Under the pieces are notes generated by a model. That model had not been told where the DNA came from. It searched no databases and was given only the letters and a program-made list of their open reading frames with translations. This document shows positions 40,072 through 49,258 of a stretch of DNA of 64,000 nucleotides, piece by piece. Each line of letters opens with the position of its first letter. The stretch's first letter is position 1. The stretch spans positions 62,001 to 126,000 of the forward strand of contig CAZARN010000004.1 of NCBI GenBank assembly GCA_964487565.1, written 5' to 3'. The DNA is from Phil1 sp964487565. GTDB taxonomy: Bacteria; Bacillota; Clostridia; Christensenellales; CAG-138. A program made the position numbers and the translations under genes.

Positions 40072-41820
40072 ATGAAACAGATGAAGATTTGCGCACTTGC
40101 CATGGCTATCCTGATGACAGTGGCCTTTGCAATCGGCTGCACAGGTACTGTCGTAACGGAAGAACCGCAACAATCATCCGACCAAACTGCCACCCAGGCC
40201 CCTGAAACGACAGGAGAACAACCGGCGCAGAGCACCGCGCCGGCGGCTGAACAGGATGATACCATTGTTTATGCAATGTGGAACTCTCCCTCCGGCGTAT
40301 TGAACCCTTTGCTGGTGGATGATGAGTACGACGGCGCCATCCTGAAATTCACTTTCGACACCCTTCTCAAATACGACAAGGAACTGAATCTCGTGCCCAA
40401 CATGGCGGAAAGCTATGAAATGAGCGACGATCAGCTGACGCTGGTATTCAAGCTCCGCCAGAATATCAAGTGGCATGACGGGGAGCCTGTTACCGCGGCA
40501 GACGTTGCCTTCACCTTCAATTCCATGGCGGATCCCAACTACACCGGCCCCAGATACGGCGATGTTGAGGGCCTCAAAGGCGCGGCGGCATATCATAACG
40601 GCGAAGCAGATCACATTGAGGGTATCACCGTTGTGGATGATTACACAATCAAATTTGAGTTTGAACGTCCGTATGCACCGGGACTGAGCAAAATCGGCGC
40701 GGACCGCGCCATTATTCCCGAGCATATCTGGAGCAAGGTCCCCATCGGCGAATGGGCAAACCAGACCGAACTGATGAACAAACCCATCGGATGCGGCCCC
40801 TATGTGCTGGATACTTTCGTACCGGGCCAGTATGTGGAGCTCCATGCGTTTGAAGACTACTATAACGGCGTTGCCAAAACCCCCAAAATAATATTCAAAG
40901 TCTCCAATCAGGACACTGTGATCGCAGAGTTGACCAACGGCGAGATCGATATTGCCGATATCTCTTCTTTGAAATCTCAGGATATCCAGACGCTTCAGGA
41001 CAACGGTATCAATATCGTCAGCTATACCGGTGTTACCAGCCAATATATGGGCTTCAATCTGAGGGAAGAAATTTTCCAGGATAAGCGGGTACGCCAGGCC
41101 ATTACCTATGCCATAGACAGAAAGCTGATGGTTGAAAAGCTGCTGGAAGGCCGGGCCACCATCATTGACGCTCCTTTGCTTCCCAGCTCCTGGGCATATC
41201 CCGAGGCGGGCGTGCTCAACGATTACGCATATGATCTGGATAAAGCGAAAGCCCTGCTTGCCGAGGCCGGCTGGGAAGACCGCAATAACGACGGAATTGT
41301 TGAGAATGCAGCCGGCGAACCCTTCAAGGTCACCTTGAAGTACCCCATCGGCAACAAGATACGTGAGCAGAGCGCTCCTATCATTCAGGCCAACCTGAAG
41401 CAGATCGGGATCGATGTGGAGCTGGAGATCATGGAGTTCGCTGCATTGCTGGATGAAGTAATGGCAAATCATGAGTTTGACATGTATCTCATGGGAAGCA
41501 GTCTGGATACCGATCCAGACCCCAAGCCCATCTGGCATTCGGATGCTGCCTCCGATGAAAAGGGCAACTCCGGCTGGAACATAATCGGTTTCCGCAATGC
41601 GGAAGCAGACAAGCTCATGGAAGACGCGCTCAAGACCACCAATGTGGAAGAACGTAAAGCCCTCTACAAGGATTTCTGCATCCTGGTGAACGAAGAAGCT
41701 GCTGAAGTGCTGCTCTATGCGCCGCAGGTCATTAAAGCTTACAGCTCAAAGCTGCATAACTATGATCCGTCTACCTTTAATGATTATTATCAGCTCACAG
41801 AATGGTATATCGATAAGTAA
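40072..41820 (+). CDS. Peptide ABC transporter binding lipoprotein (element)
   Basis: 582 residues from ATG 40072, with GGAGG 6 nt before; a longer in-frame opening starts inside the promoter. A lipoprotein signal with lipobox FAIGC (about residue 21) and a Thr/Gln/Ala linker lead a family 5 solute-binding domain. Marks are LTLVFKLRQNIKWHDGEPVT (about 122-141), the GCGPYVLDTF segment and RVRQAITYAIDRK. It captures peptides outside the cell for the element's own permease. Clearly diverged from the host copy at 9110-10792, so not a recent duplication of it. Confidence 0.9.
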   Translation: MKQMKICALAMAILMTVAFAIGCTGTVVTEEPQQSSDQTATQAPETTGEQPAQSTAPAAEQDDTIVYAMWNSPSGVLNPLLVDDEYDGAILKFTFDTLLKYDKELNLVPNMAESYEMSDDQLTLVFKLRQNIKWHDGEPVTAADVAFTFNSMADPNYTGPRYGDVEGLKGAAAYHNGEADHIEGITVVDDYTIKFEFERPYAPGLSKIGADRAIIPEHIWSKVPIGEWANQTELMNKPIGCGPYVLDTFVPGQYVELHAFEDYYNGVAKTPKIIFKVSNQDTVIAELTNGEIDIADISSLKSQDIQTLQDNGINIVSYTGVTSQYMGFNLREEIFQDKRVRQAITYAIDRKLMVEKLLEGRATIIDAPLLPSSWAYPEAGVLNDYAYDLDKAKALLAEAGWEDRNNDGIVENAAGEPFKVTLKYPIGNKIREQSAPIIQANLKQIGIDVELEIMEFAALLDEVMANHEFDMYLMGSSLDTDPDPKPIWHSDAASDEKGNSGWNIIGFRNAEADKLMEDALKTTNVEERKALYKDFCILVNEEAAEVLLYAPQVIKAYSSKLHNYDPSTFNDYYQLTEWYIDK

Positions 41821-41839
41821 ACTACCACAGCAGCCCACA

Positions 41840-41867
41840 GGAAGCGCAGGGTTCGCCCTGCGCTTCC
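41840..41867 (+). terminator. Perfect hairpin with TTCG loop after binding-protein gene
   Basis: 12-bp perfect stem (41840-41851 with 41856-41867) and an extra-stable TTCG tetraloop. No T tract follows, so it probably shields the binding-protein mRNA and lowers expression of the permeases. Confidence 0.55.
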
Positions 41868-41891
41868 TCCCATCAAAAACGGAGGCGGACT

Positions 41892-42854
41892 ATGACAAGA
41901 TATCTGATTCGGAGACTGGCTCAATCAATTTTGATCCTGTTCTGCGTGACCGTGATCGTGTTCCTTTTTATAAACCTTGCGCCAGGGGATCCCTATACCC
42001 AGCGGCTCGATCCGTCTGTTTCTGCCGAGGTCAGGGAGGAAATGCTGCAAAGGATGGGGTATTATGATCCCATTCATATCAAATACCTGAAATGGATTCG
42101 CGATGTGTTTCAAGGAGATTTTGGTTATTCAATTAAATACAAGAAACCGGTTTGGGACGTAATCAGCGAAAGGCTGCCTAATACGCTGCTGCTGGGCGTT
42201 GGCGCTCTCATACTCAGCACCGCGATCGCAATTCCCGCCGGCAAAACCTCTGCAACCAAAAGAAATTCGTTTTTTGATTATACAGGAACGGTTCTTTCCT
42301 TTATCGGCATTTCAATTCCCGCCTTTTTTTTCGGATTGCTGCTGATCAAAGGCCTTTCCTTTGATTTGAAGATATTTCCCATCTCGGGAATGGTAACCGT
42401 TGGAGCCGGTTATCAGGGCTGGGATTTTGTAAAAGACGTGGCATGGCATTTGCTTTTGCCAACGATCGTACTTGCGCTGCTGCAAACGGCTACGCTCATG
42501 CGATATACTCGCTCCAGCATGCTTGAAGTGTTTGATCAGGACTATATCCGTACGGCGCGGGCAAAAGGTCTGAGCGAGTCTGTTGTCGTGAATAAGCACG
42601 CCTTCAAGAACGCTTTGATCCCTATCATCACGGTTCTTTCCATGCAGATACCAAGCATCTTTTCCGGCGCCGTGCTGACTGAAACTATTTTTGTCTGGCC
42701 CGGCATAGGAAGATTGAGCTATACGGCCATTCTGGACAGGGATTATCCTCTGATCATGGCATTGCTGCTGATGACCACGATCATCATTCTGCTGTCAAAT
42801 CTGATCGCAGACCTGCTTTACGCCGTGATCGATCCCAGAATTCGATATGAATAA
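41892..42854 (+). CDS. Peptide ABC permease, DppB type (element)
   Basis: 320 residues and six helices. MTRYLIRRLAQSILILF and FLFINLAPGDPYTQRL open the protein as in DppB/OppB. The EAA loop is YIRTARAKGLSESVVVNKHA (about 217-236). TETIFVWPGIGRL and the C-terminal AVIDPRIRYE are standard. It forms the channel with the next gene's product. Confidence 0.9.
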   Translation: MTRYLIRRLAQSILILFCVTVIVFLFINLAPGDPYTQRLDPSVSAEVREEMLQRMGYYDPIHIKYLKWIRDVFQGDFGYSIKYKKPVWDVISERLPNTLLLGVGALILSTAIAIPAGKTSATKRNSFFDYTGTVLSFIGISIPAFFFGLLLIKGLSFDLKIFPISGMVTVGAGYQGWDFVKDVAWHLLLPTIVLALLQTATLMRYTRSSMLEVFDQDYIRTARAKGLSESVVVNKHAFKNALIPIITVLSMQIPSIFSGAVLTETIFVWPGIGRLSYTAILDRDYPLIMALLLMTTIIILLSNLIADLLYAVIDPRIRYE

Positions 42855-42872
42855 AGGAAGGAGGAACCTGCA

Positions 42873-43745
42873 ATGAAAATGAAAAGAGACAACGGCATGG
42901 TATCCCCCGGTTCCATTGCCTGGCGGCGTTTCCGCAAAAACAAGCTTGCCATGTTCGGCCTTATTGTGATCGTGCTGTTGATAATCGCATCAGCCGGAGC
43001 GCCGTTGTTCACCGATTACGGCCGGGATGATATCGATCTTTACAGCATAGAAGCCCAGCCTGATTCCGCCCATTTGCTCGGCACGGATGAACTGGGAAGA
43101 GACGTGCTGACACGCCTCCTTTTCGGCGGCCGGGTATCTCTGTCCGTCGGTCTGCTGGCCAGTTTGTTTGAGATCATCATCGGCGTCGGCCTGGGCGCGA
43201 TCGCCGGCTTTTACGGTGGAAAAGTGGATAGCATAATCATGCGCATAACAGATGTTATCATGTGTTTCCCGTTCTTTGTGGTCGCCATTGCTCTTGCCGC
43301 AATGATAGGGCCAAGCATGATGAACTTGATTTTTATCATCGCCATATTGGAATGGACGAAGATCGCCCGCATTGTCAGGGCGGAAGTGCTCAGCCTGAAG
43401 GAACGTGATTTCATACAGGCGTCCCGTTCAATGGGACTGAGCAAAATGGAAATTATCATCAGACATATCCTGCCAAACACATTCGCCTCCATAATGGTGT
43501 TTGCAACGCTTGCAATTGCAAACGGAATTCTTACAGAGGCGGCATTGAGCTTTTTGGGATTGGGCGTACGCCCGCCGCAGCCAAGCTGGGGCAACATGCT
43601 TTCGGCAGCCCAGAGCATGCGCGTGCTGCAATATGAGTGGTGGCTGTGGATCCCCCAAGGCTTTTTGGTATTTATTACGGTCATTTCCATCAACTTCCTG
43701 GGAGACGGTTTGCGGGATGCGCTGGATCCCAAACTGAAGATTTGA
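42873..43745 (+). CDS. Peptide ABC permease, DppC type (element)
   Basis: 290 residues. The N-terminal WRRFRKNKLAMFGLIVIV, the periplasmic HLLGTDELGRDVLTRLLFGG (about 68-87), the EAA loop FIQASRSMGLSKMEIIIRHI and the C-terminal GDGLRDALDPKLKI match DppC/OppC throughout. It lies 18 bp after DppB-like and 12 bp before the first ATPase gene. Confidence 0.9.
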   Translation: MKMKRDNGMVSPGSIAWRRFRKNKLAMFGLIVIVLLIIASAGAPLFTDYGRDDIDLYSIEAQPDSAHLLGTDELGRDVLTRLLFGGRVSLSVGLLASLFEIIIGVGLGAIAGFYGGKVDSIIMRITDVIMCFPFFVVAIALAAMIGPSMMNLIFIIAILEWTKIARIVRAEVLSLKERDFIQASRSMGLSKMEIIIRHILPNTFASIMVFATLAIANGILTEAALSFLGLGVRPPQPSWGNMLSAAQSMRVLQYEWWLWIPQGFLVFITVISINFLGDGLRDALDPKLKI

Positions 43746-43757
43746 GGAGGCGGGAAG

Positions 43758-44738
43758 ATGAGAGACATTTTACTGGAAACAAAAGATCTGCGCGTTTGCT
43801 TCAAATCCGACACAGGGGTCACTAGAGCTGTGGATGGCGTAAGCTTCAGGGTTGAACAGGGAAAGGTGCTCGGTATCGTCGGAGAATCAGGCAGCGGCAA
43901 AAGCGTGACCTCACTTTCCTTGATGCAGTTGGTGCCAAAGCCAAACGGCTATATCGAGGCGGGTCAGATCCTTTTTCACGGAGAAGACCTGATGAAAAAA
44001 AGTGAAAAGGAGATCCGGAAAATCAGGGGCAATAAGATCGCCATGATATTTCAGGAGCCGATGTCTTCGCTAAATCCGGTCTTTTCAATCGGAGATCAGC
44101 TTGGTGAAGCATTGAAGCTTCATCAGGGAATTTCCGGCGCAGAAAACCGTAAGCGCTGTGCGGAGATGCTGGAAATGGTGCGTATCGCAGACCCGGAAAA
44201 AATGCTCAAGCGCTATCCGCATGAACTCTCGGGCGGAATGAGGCAGAGAGTAATGATCGCAATGGCGATTCTGTGCGATCCGGAGCTGATGATCGCGGAT
44301 GAGCCGACAACCGCGCTGGATGTGACAATTCAGGCGCAGATCCTTCAGCTCCTGCGGGAACTGCAGCAAAAGCGCCGAATGTCCATTATGTTCATCACCC
44401 ATGATCTTGGCGTTATCGCAGAGATCGCGGACAGAGTGGCTGTCATGTACGCAGGACGCATCGTTGAGGAAGCAGATGTGACGACCTTGCTCCGCACGCC
44501 GCGGCATCCGTACACACGCGGCCTGATTGACGCCATACCGGAGAATTATGATTCGGAGTTGGGGTTCCGATCCATCCCAGGTATGCAGCCGAATGCCGGC
44601 GCGGTATCAGTCGGATGCAGCTTTGCACCAAGATGCGTATATGCCACTCAGGAATGCACGCAAGCCGTTCCCGCGCTGAAAGAGGTAGCTCAGGAGCACA
44701 CTGTACGCTGCATCCGCTGTGAAAAGGGGGAGATATAA
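43758..44738 (+). CDS. Peptide ABC ATPase, DppD type (element)
   Basis: 326 residues. Walker A GESGSGKSV (about 42-50), signature LSGGMRQR, Walker B LMIADEPTTALD, switch ITHDLG and the C-terminal cysteine extension GCSFAPRCVYATQEC are all complete. It drives transport with the ATPase encoded 1 bp downstream. Confidence 0.9.
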   Translation: MRDILLETKDLRVCFKSDTGVTRAVDGVSFRVEQGKVLGIVGESGSGKSVTSLSLMQLVPKPNGYIEAGQILFHGEDLMKKSEKEIRKIRGNKIAMIFQEPMSSLNPVFSIGDQLGEALKLHQGISGAENRKRCAEMLEMVRIADPEKMLKRYPHELSGGMRQRVMIAMAILCDPELMIADEPTTALDVTIQAQILQLLRELQQKRRMSIMFITHDLGVIAEIADRVAVMYAGRIVEEADVTTLLRTPRHPYTRGLIDAIPENYDSELGFRSIPGMQPNAGAVSVGCSFAPRCVYATQECTQAVPALKEVAQEHTVRCIRCEKGEI

Positions 44739-44739
44739 C

Positions 44740-45723
44740 ATGCAGGATATCTTGCTTGAAGTCGAAAACCTGAAAAAATATTTCCCGGTAAAGCAGGATA
44801 AATACTTCCAGCCGAAGAAATATGTAAAAGCCGTGGATGATGTTTCTTTCAATATTCGGCGCGGAGAGATCGTGGGCCTTGTCGGAGAGAGCGGCAGCGG
44901 AAAGACAACGGTGGGAAAAACCATATTGAATCTGATCGATCCCACCGGCGGTTCTGTTCGATTTGAGGACAGACTCCTCTTTGACGTTGAGGCCGGCAAA
45001 CAGATGCAGCGCCATGAGCTGGAGCTGCTCAGACAGAATATGCAGATGGTTTTTCAGGATCCATATGCATCTCTGGATCCGCGGATGAATGTGGAAAAAA
45101 TCATCACGGAAGGGATTTTGAAGTTCAAAACATGTCCCCGCAATGCCGTGCATCAAAAGGCAGTGGAGCTTGTGGAGGAATGTGGATTGGACGCGTCCTG
45201 CCTTCTTAAATACCCGCATCAGTTCAGCGGCGGTCAGCGGCAGCGTATCGGGATCGCAAGGGCTATTTCAATGGAACCGAAACTTATTATCTGCGATGAA
45301 CCTACCGCGGCGCTGGATGTTTCCATCCAGTCTCAGGTACTTAACCTGATGCTGGAACTGAGGAAAAAACACGATATGTCCTATCTGTTCATTTCCCATA
45401 ATCTGGGAATTGTGCAGCATTTCTGCAACAGGGTCTGCGTTATGTATCTTGGCTCCATTGTGGAAATCGCAGAAGCGGGGCAGTTATTCTCAAATTGCGC
45501 GCATCCGTATACCGCTGCATTGCTGGAAGCGACGCCATCCGTAAAGGAGCCAAAGAGTAACCGGATATTGCTCAGCGGTGAGATACCAAGTCCGTCGGCC
45601 CCACCGTCCGGATGCAAATTCCATCCCAGATGCAGCCGTGCTACGGAACGCTGCGCCCGGGAATCGCCTGTATTAAGAGATATCGGGAACGGTCATTTGA
45701 CGGCCTGCCATCTTTACAGTTGA
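44740..45723 (+). CDS. Peptide ABC ATPase, DppF type (element)
   Basis: 327 residues from ATG 44740, with AAGGGGG 9 nt upstream inside the previous gene's end; a GTG seven codons earlier overlaps that gene without a ribosome site. Walker A GESGSGKTTVGK, the classical signature FSGGQRQRIGIARAI, Walker B LIICDEPTAALD and switch ISHNLG are intact. The cysteine block is GCKFHPRCSRATERC. Unlike the host DppF at 13753, it has the standard SGGQ signature. Confidence 0.9.
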   Translation: MQDILLEVENLKKYFPVKQDKYFQPKKYVKAVDDVSFNIRRGEIVGLVGESGSGKTTVGKTILNLIDPTGGSVRFEDRLLFDVEAGKQMQRHELELLRQNMQMVFQDPYASLDPRMNVEKIITEGILKFKTCPRNAVHQKAVELVEECGLDASCLLKYPHQFSGGQRQRIGIARAISMEPKLIICDEPTAALDVSIQSQVLNLMLELRKKHDMSYLFISHNLGIVQHFCNRVCVMYLGSIVEIAEAGQLFSNCAHPYTAALLEATPSVKEPKSNRILLSGEIPSPSAPPSGCKFHPRCSRATERCARESPVLRDIGNGHLTACHLYS

Positions 45724-45758
45724 GCTGGATATAATAAAATTCGAAGGGAACCTGTTTG

Positions 45759-46604
45759 ATGAAGTTGATCGAAGCGATAGCCTCCAATTTGGAAGACTAT
45801 ACGAAAACGGAAAAGAAGATTGCCACCTACATTATCAACAACGTGCTGGAGTTTACGCTGTCGACCATCGGCAATGTTGCGGAAGAATTGGACGTGTCAA
45901 AGACTTCTCTGATACGCTTTGCAAAGCGCATGGGATTTGACGGTTATCTTGATTTCCGGAAAAAATTGCAGGAAGAGGAAGTGATGCGTTTCACGCCTGC
46001 AGAACGGTTCCGCAGACTTGTGGATAACAAATCGCTTTCCAGTGCCGAAAAGGTTGAACACAAGGAAACTGACAGCATCCGGCAATGCTTTTCCAATCTG
46101 AACGGGGTATCATTCGACCGTTTGCTCAAAGCAATTGCAAATGCGCCGCGCGTTTATACTGCGGGATTTGATGTTGCTTCTTTCCTGGCGGAGATTCTCA
46201 GTTACAGGATGAAGACGTTTGGTTATCCCTTTGAATATCTGGAAGCTTCCCGGGCGACTTTTTCCCAGAAGCTGATGTTCGCTGCTCCGAAAGACGTGCT
46301 GATCCTGTTCGATTTTCCGGATTACAGCGATTATTGCCTGGATGCGATCCTGTATGCAAAGGAAAAGGGCATGACGGTAGCCCTCGTTACGGATTATGTA
46401 ACATGCCCTTTGGCTAAGTATACGGATCTGGCCTTCTATTGCGATTCACAAACGGATATTTTCAAAAACTCCCTGATGGCGCCGCTGTTCTTTATAAATT
46501 TGCTGATGTCCGCGGCGATCTATCAGGATAATGAGAAAATGATCGAATATTTGAAGAAACGAGAGGAAGTCAAACGATTTGAGCAACGAAAAGAAAAAGA
46601 ATAA
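45759..46604 (+). CDS. RpiR-family transcriptional regulator (element)
   Basis: 281 residues. The N-terminal HTH_6 domain (TKTEKKIATYIINNV, then TIGNVAEELDVSKTSLIRFAKRMGF) and a C-terminal SIS sugar-isomerase-type domain (about 115-250) define the family. RpiR regulators usually sense phosphosugars such as N-acetylmuramate 6-phosphate, so muropeptide-like ligands would fit the peptide transporter here; this is inference. AAGGGA is about 9 nt before the ATG. The inverted repeat at 39965-39988 is the likely target. Confidence 0.88.
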   Translation: MKLIEAIASNLEDYTKTEKKIATYIINNVLEFTLSTIGNVAEELDVSKTSLIRFAKRMGFDGYLDFRKKLQEEEVMRFTPAERFRRLVDNKSLSSAEKVEHKETDSIRQCFSNLNGVSFDRLLKAIANAPRVYTAGFDVASFLAEILSYRMKTFGYPFEYLEASRATFSQKLMFAAPKDVLILFDFPDYSDYCLDAILYAKEKGMTVALVTDYVTCPLAKYTDLAFYCDSQTDIFKNSLMAPLFFINLLMSAAIYQDNEKMIEYLKKREEVKRFEQRKEKE

Positions 46605-47616
46605 AACGGGCTTAGGGCAGCCGGTTACCGATGCGCATCTGGATCTGTCATTTGATATTGAAAAGCAGCGCAGCTATGGAAAACGGGCGGTGCTCGACCG
46701 GGACTATCTGCCTTCTTTTCAGAAGGCGGGACTGACGCTTGTGGTTTCTTCGATTTATGTGGAGAACCTCTTTGTTCCGGAGATGGCTTTGCGAATGGCC
46801 TTGCGTCAGATCTCGGCGCTAAAAGCCGATATTGCCGATTGCAGCGATCATTTCTGCTTTTGCACAACCTTTGAACAGATCGAGGAAAGCAACCGGCAGG
46901 GTAAAATCGCAATAATGCTGAGCTTCGAAGACTGTATGCCCCTCTATCAGGATCTGACGCTTTTGCCGTTGTTCCATGAGTTGGGCGTCAGGTTCATGGG
47001 TCTATGCTGGAGCCGCAGGAATTTTGCCTGCGATGGAGCCAGCCTTGGGCCCAGAGAATGGGGAACGCCAGGGGGATTGACCGAGTTTGGGATCGCTTTG
47101 GTGCGCCGATGTGTTGAGCTTGGGATTTTGCTTGATGTTAGCCACTTGAATGCCGTCGGCTTTACAGATGTTTTCAATTATACCGATCGCCCCGTGATTG
47201 CATCGCACAGCAACGCGCGCGCCATCGTGGATACGGAGCGGAATCTGTCCGATGACCAGATACGACGGATCGCTCAACGCAAGGGATTCATAGGCGTGAA
47301 CGCCATGAACTTTATCACAAGTCCCGAAGGAGAGCCGGAAAATGCGGCAGCGCTTGCAAAACATTTTGCGCATATTGCATCGGTGGGCGGCGTGGAATGC
47401 GTGGGATTCGGATTTGATCTGAACGACCAGATATTGAAGTACATTCCTCAGGAAGAGCTGGATCTTGTTCCTCGAAAATGCGCGGATGTTCTCCACACTC
47501 ATGCGGACGTTTTGCTGTTGCTGGAGGAATTGGCGGGGATAGGGTTCAACCGGGATGAGATCGCCTTGATATCGGGCGGAAACTATATGCGGCTGTTACG
47601 CGACAATTTGAATTAA
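46579..47616 (+). CDS. Membrane dipeptidase, M19 family (element)
   Basis: 345 residues from a TTG overlapping the RpiR gene by 26 bp. Metal positions of the renal-dipeptidase family are visible: DAHLD (HxD, about 18-22), a central Glu in LSFEDCMPL, the His of DVSHLNAVGF and the His of ASHSNARAI. There is no signal peptide despite the family name, so it is cytoplasmic. It splits dipeptides, including those with D-residues, and fits the element's transporter. Confidence 0.88.
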   Translation: MSNEKKKNKTGLGQPVTDAHLDLSFDIEKQRSYGKRAVLDRDYLPSFQKAGLTLVVSSIYVENLFVPEMALRMALRQISALKADIADCSDHFCFCTTFEQIEESNRQGKIAIMLSFEDCMPLYQDLTLLPLFHELGVRFMGLCWSRRNFACDGASLGPREWGTPGGLTEFGIALVRRCVELGILLDVSHLNAVGFTDVFNYTDRPVIASHSNARAIVDTERNLSDDQIRRIAQRKGFIGVNAMNFITSPEGEPENAAALAKHFAHIASVGGVECVGFGFDLNDQILKYIPQEELDLVPRKCADVLHTHADVLLLLEELAGIGFNRDEIALISGGNYMRLLRDNLN

Positions 47617-47635
47617 TCAGGAGAATCTTTTTGAT

Positions 47636-48796
47636 ATGAAAGCAATTATACACGGACATGTACAAACTATGAGCGGAGCCGAGTTCTCCGACGGTGCGGT
47701 TCTGATGGAAAATGGAAAGCTAACTGCGGTCGGAGAAAACCTTTCCATACCGGACGGAACAGAAATCATCGACGCGGGCGGGAGGCTCGTGCTGCCCGGT
47801 TTTGTGGATGCGCACAGCCATCTGGGCATGTGGGAGGAGTGCATCGGGTTTGAGGGGGCGGACGGCAATGAATTGACCGATCCGGTCACACCGCAGCTTC
47901 GGGCAATCGATGGGGTTTATCCTTTGGATCCTCCATTTTTTGAAGCCTGCAAAGCCGGCGTTACTGCGGTAGTAACAGGCCCGGGCAGCACAAACGTAAT
48001 CGGCGGACAATTCTTGGCAATGAAAACAGCCGGGCGCTGTGCGGATGACATGGTAATTAAAAATCCGGTGGCGATGAAATGCGCGCTGGGCGAGAATCCT
48101 AAAAATTATTATAACCAAAAAGGCATGGCGCCTATTACGCGCATGGGTATTGCAGGAATACTGAGGGACACATTGGCCTGTACAACAGATTATATGCAGC
48201 GCAAGGAGCAGGCGGGCGAGGATGTGCTGAAACGTCCGGCATATAATCCCAAATATGAAGCAATGATCCCGGTCGTGAAAGGCGAGCTGCCAATCAAAGT
48301 TCATGCGCATCGCAGCGATGATATTCTTACGGCGATACGCATCGCAAAAGAGTTCAATCTGAAAATGACTTTGGATCACTGCACCGACGGCCATCTGATC
48401 GTGAAGGAGCTTCAGTCCGCAGGATATGACGCCATTATAGGACCGAGCTTCGGGTTCAAGACAAAACTTGAGCTTCGGAACAAAACATTTGAGACCGCGG
48501 CAATTCTTTGCCATAGCGGAATAAAGGTGGCTATCATGACAGACCATCCCGTTTATTCGGAATCCGATCTTCCCCTTTTTGCGGGACTTGCGCAGAAGGC
48601 CGGCATGACAAGAGAGGAAGCGCTGCGTGCCATAAGCATAAATGCAGCAGAAATTGTGGGGATCGCAGACCGTGTGGGAAGCCTCGAACAAGGAAAAGAC
48701 GCGGATGTGGTAATATGGGAAAACGATCCTTTGGGGATAAACTTCAAAACTTACTGTACCATTGTGAACGGTGAGATCGTGTACCGGGCGGACTGA
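47636..48796 (+). CDS. Amidohydrolase-superfamily enzyme (element)
   Basis: 386 residues. It has the small beta-sandwich at both ends (MKAIIHGHVQTM at the start, GKDADVVIWENDPL near the end) and metal positions GFVDAHSHLG (HxH), VHAHRSDD, LDHCTDGH and the final Asp in MTDHPVY. It resembles imidazolonepropionase or cyclic-amide hydrolases acting on C-N bonds, possibly on a cyclic or N-capped peptide product. It ends the cargo operon at a strong terminator. Confidence 0.85.
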   Translation: MKAIIHGHVQTMSGAEFSDGAVLMENGKLTAVGENLSIPDGTEIIDAGGRLVLPGFVDAHSHLGMWEECIGFEGADGNELTDPVTPQLRAIDGVYPLDPPFFEACKAGVTAVVTGPGSTNVIGGQFLAMKTAGRCADDMVIKNPVAMKCALGENPKNYYNQKGMAPITRMGIAGILRDTLACTTDYMQRKEQAGEDVLKRPAYNPKYEAMIPVVKGELPIKVHAHRSDDILTAIRIAKEFNLKMTLDHCTDGHLIVKELQSAGYDAIIGPSFGFKTKLELRNKTFETAAILCHSGIKVAIMTDHPVYSESDLPLFAGLAQKAGMTREEALRAISINAAEIVGIADRVGSLEQGKDADVVIWENDPLGINFKTYCTIVNGEIVYRAD

Positions 48797-48808
48797 ATGA
48801 AATGAAAG

Positions 48809-48852
48809 AAAAGCGGAAGCTGACAGCGCAGGCTGCTCCTTCCGCTTTTTTT
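48809..48852 (+). terminator. Intrinsic terminator of the cargo operon
   Basis: AAAAGCGGAAG (48809-48819) pairs perfectly with CTTCCGCTTTT (48839-48849), with an inner CAGC/GCTG stem in the loop and a run of seven T's (48846-48852). Confidence 0.9.
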
Positions 48853-49018
48853 GCAACCTCGGGCGGCGCATCGCGCGGCAACACGACTGTGATACGGTTC
48901 TGCATCTCAGATTATCAGAAAAAGAAAGCTGAAAATTGAAGGGAACCGCTTGAAATCAAGGGCGAACAAACAAAGCTCCGTTTCTCCCGCATAGATTATT
49001 ACGGAAGGAGATGGAGAT

Positions 49019-49258
49019 ATGCCCGCGATCGAACGATACCGTGTAGAATATCTGTCGTGCTCTTCAATAACGCTCCGGGACAGGATCGGAGAACTGCTGC
49101 TGGAAATGGCAGAATCAGATCTGTCTGCATCGCCGACGGAAACAAAACAGGAATCGGACATGAGAGACGATCAGAACAACGACATATCTGCCAAGCGTAT
49201 ATATGGAGACACAGACGATCTGCCGGGCGGCATTATATCTGCGTCTGTCAAGAGATGA
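49019..49258 (+). CDS. Small unknown protein ahead of the integrase
   Basis: 79 residues, acidic in the middle, with no recognised domain. A good AAGGAG lies about 8 nt before the ATG, whereas the integrase ATG at 49203, which lies 56 bp inside this frame, has no clear ribosome site. Translation of this gene may therefore bring ribosomes to the integrase start. It might be a regulatory or directionality protein, but nothing in the sequence proves that. Confidence 0.5.
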   Translation: MPAIERYRVEYLSCSSITLRDRIGELLLEMAESDLSASPTETKQESDMRDDQNNDISAKRIYGDTDDLPGGIISASVKR

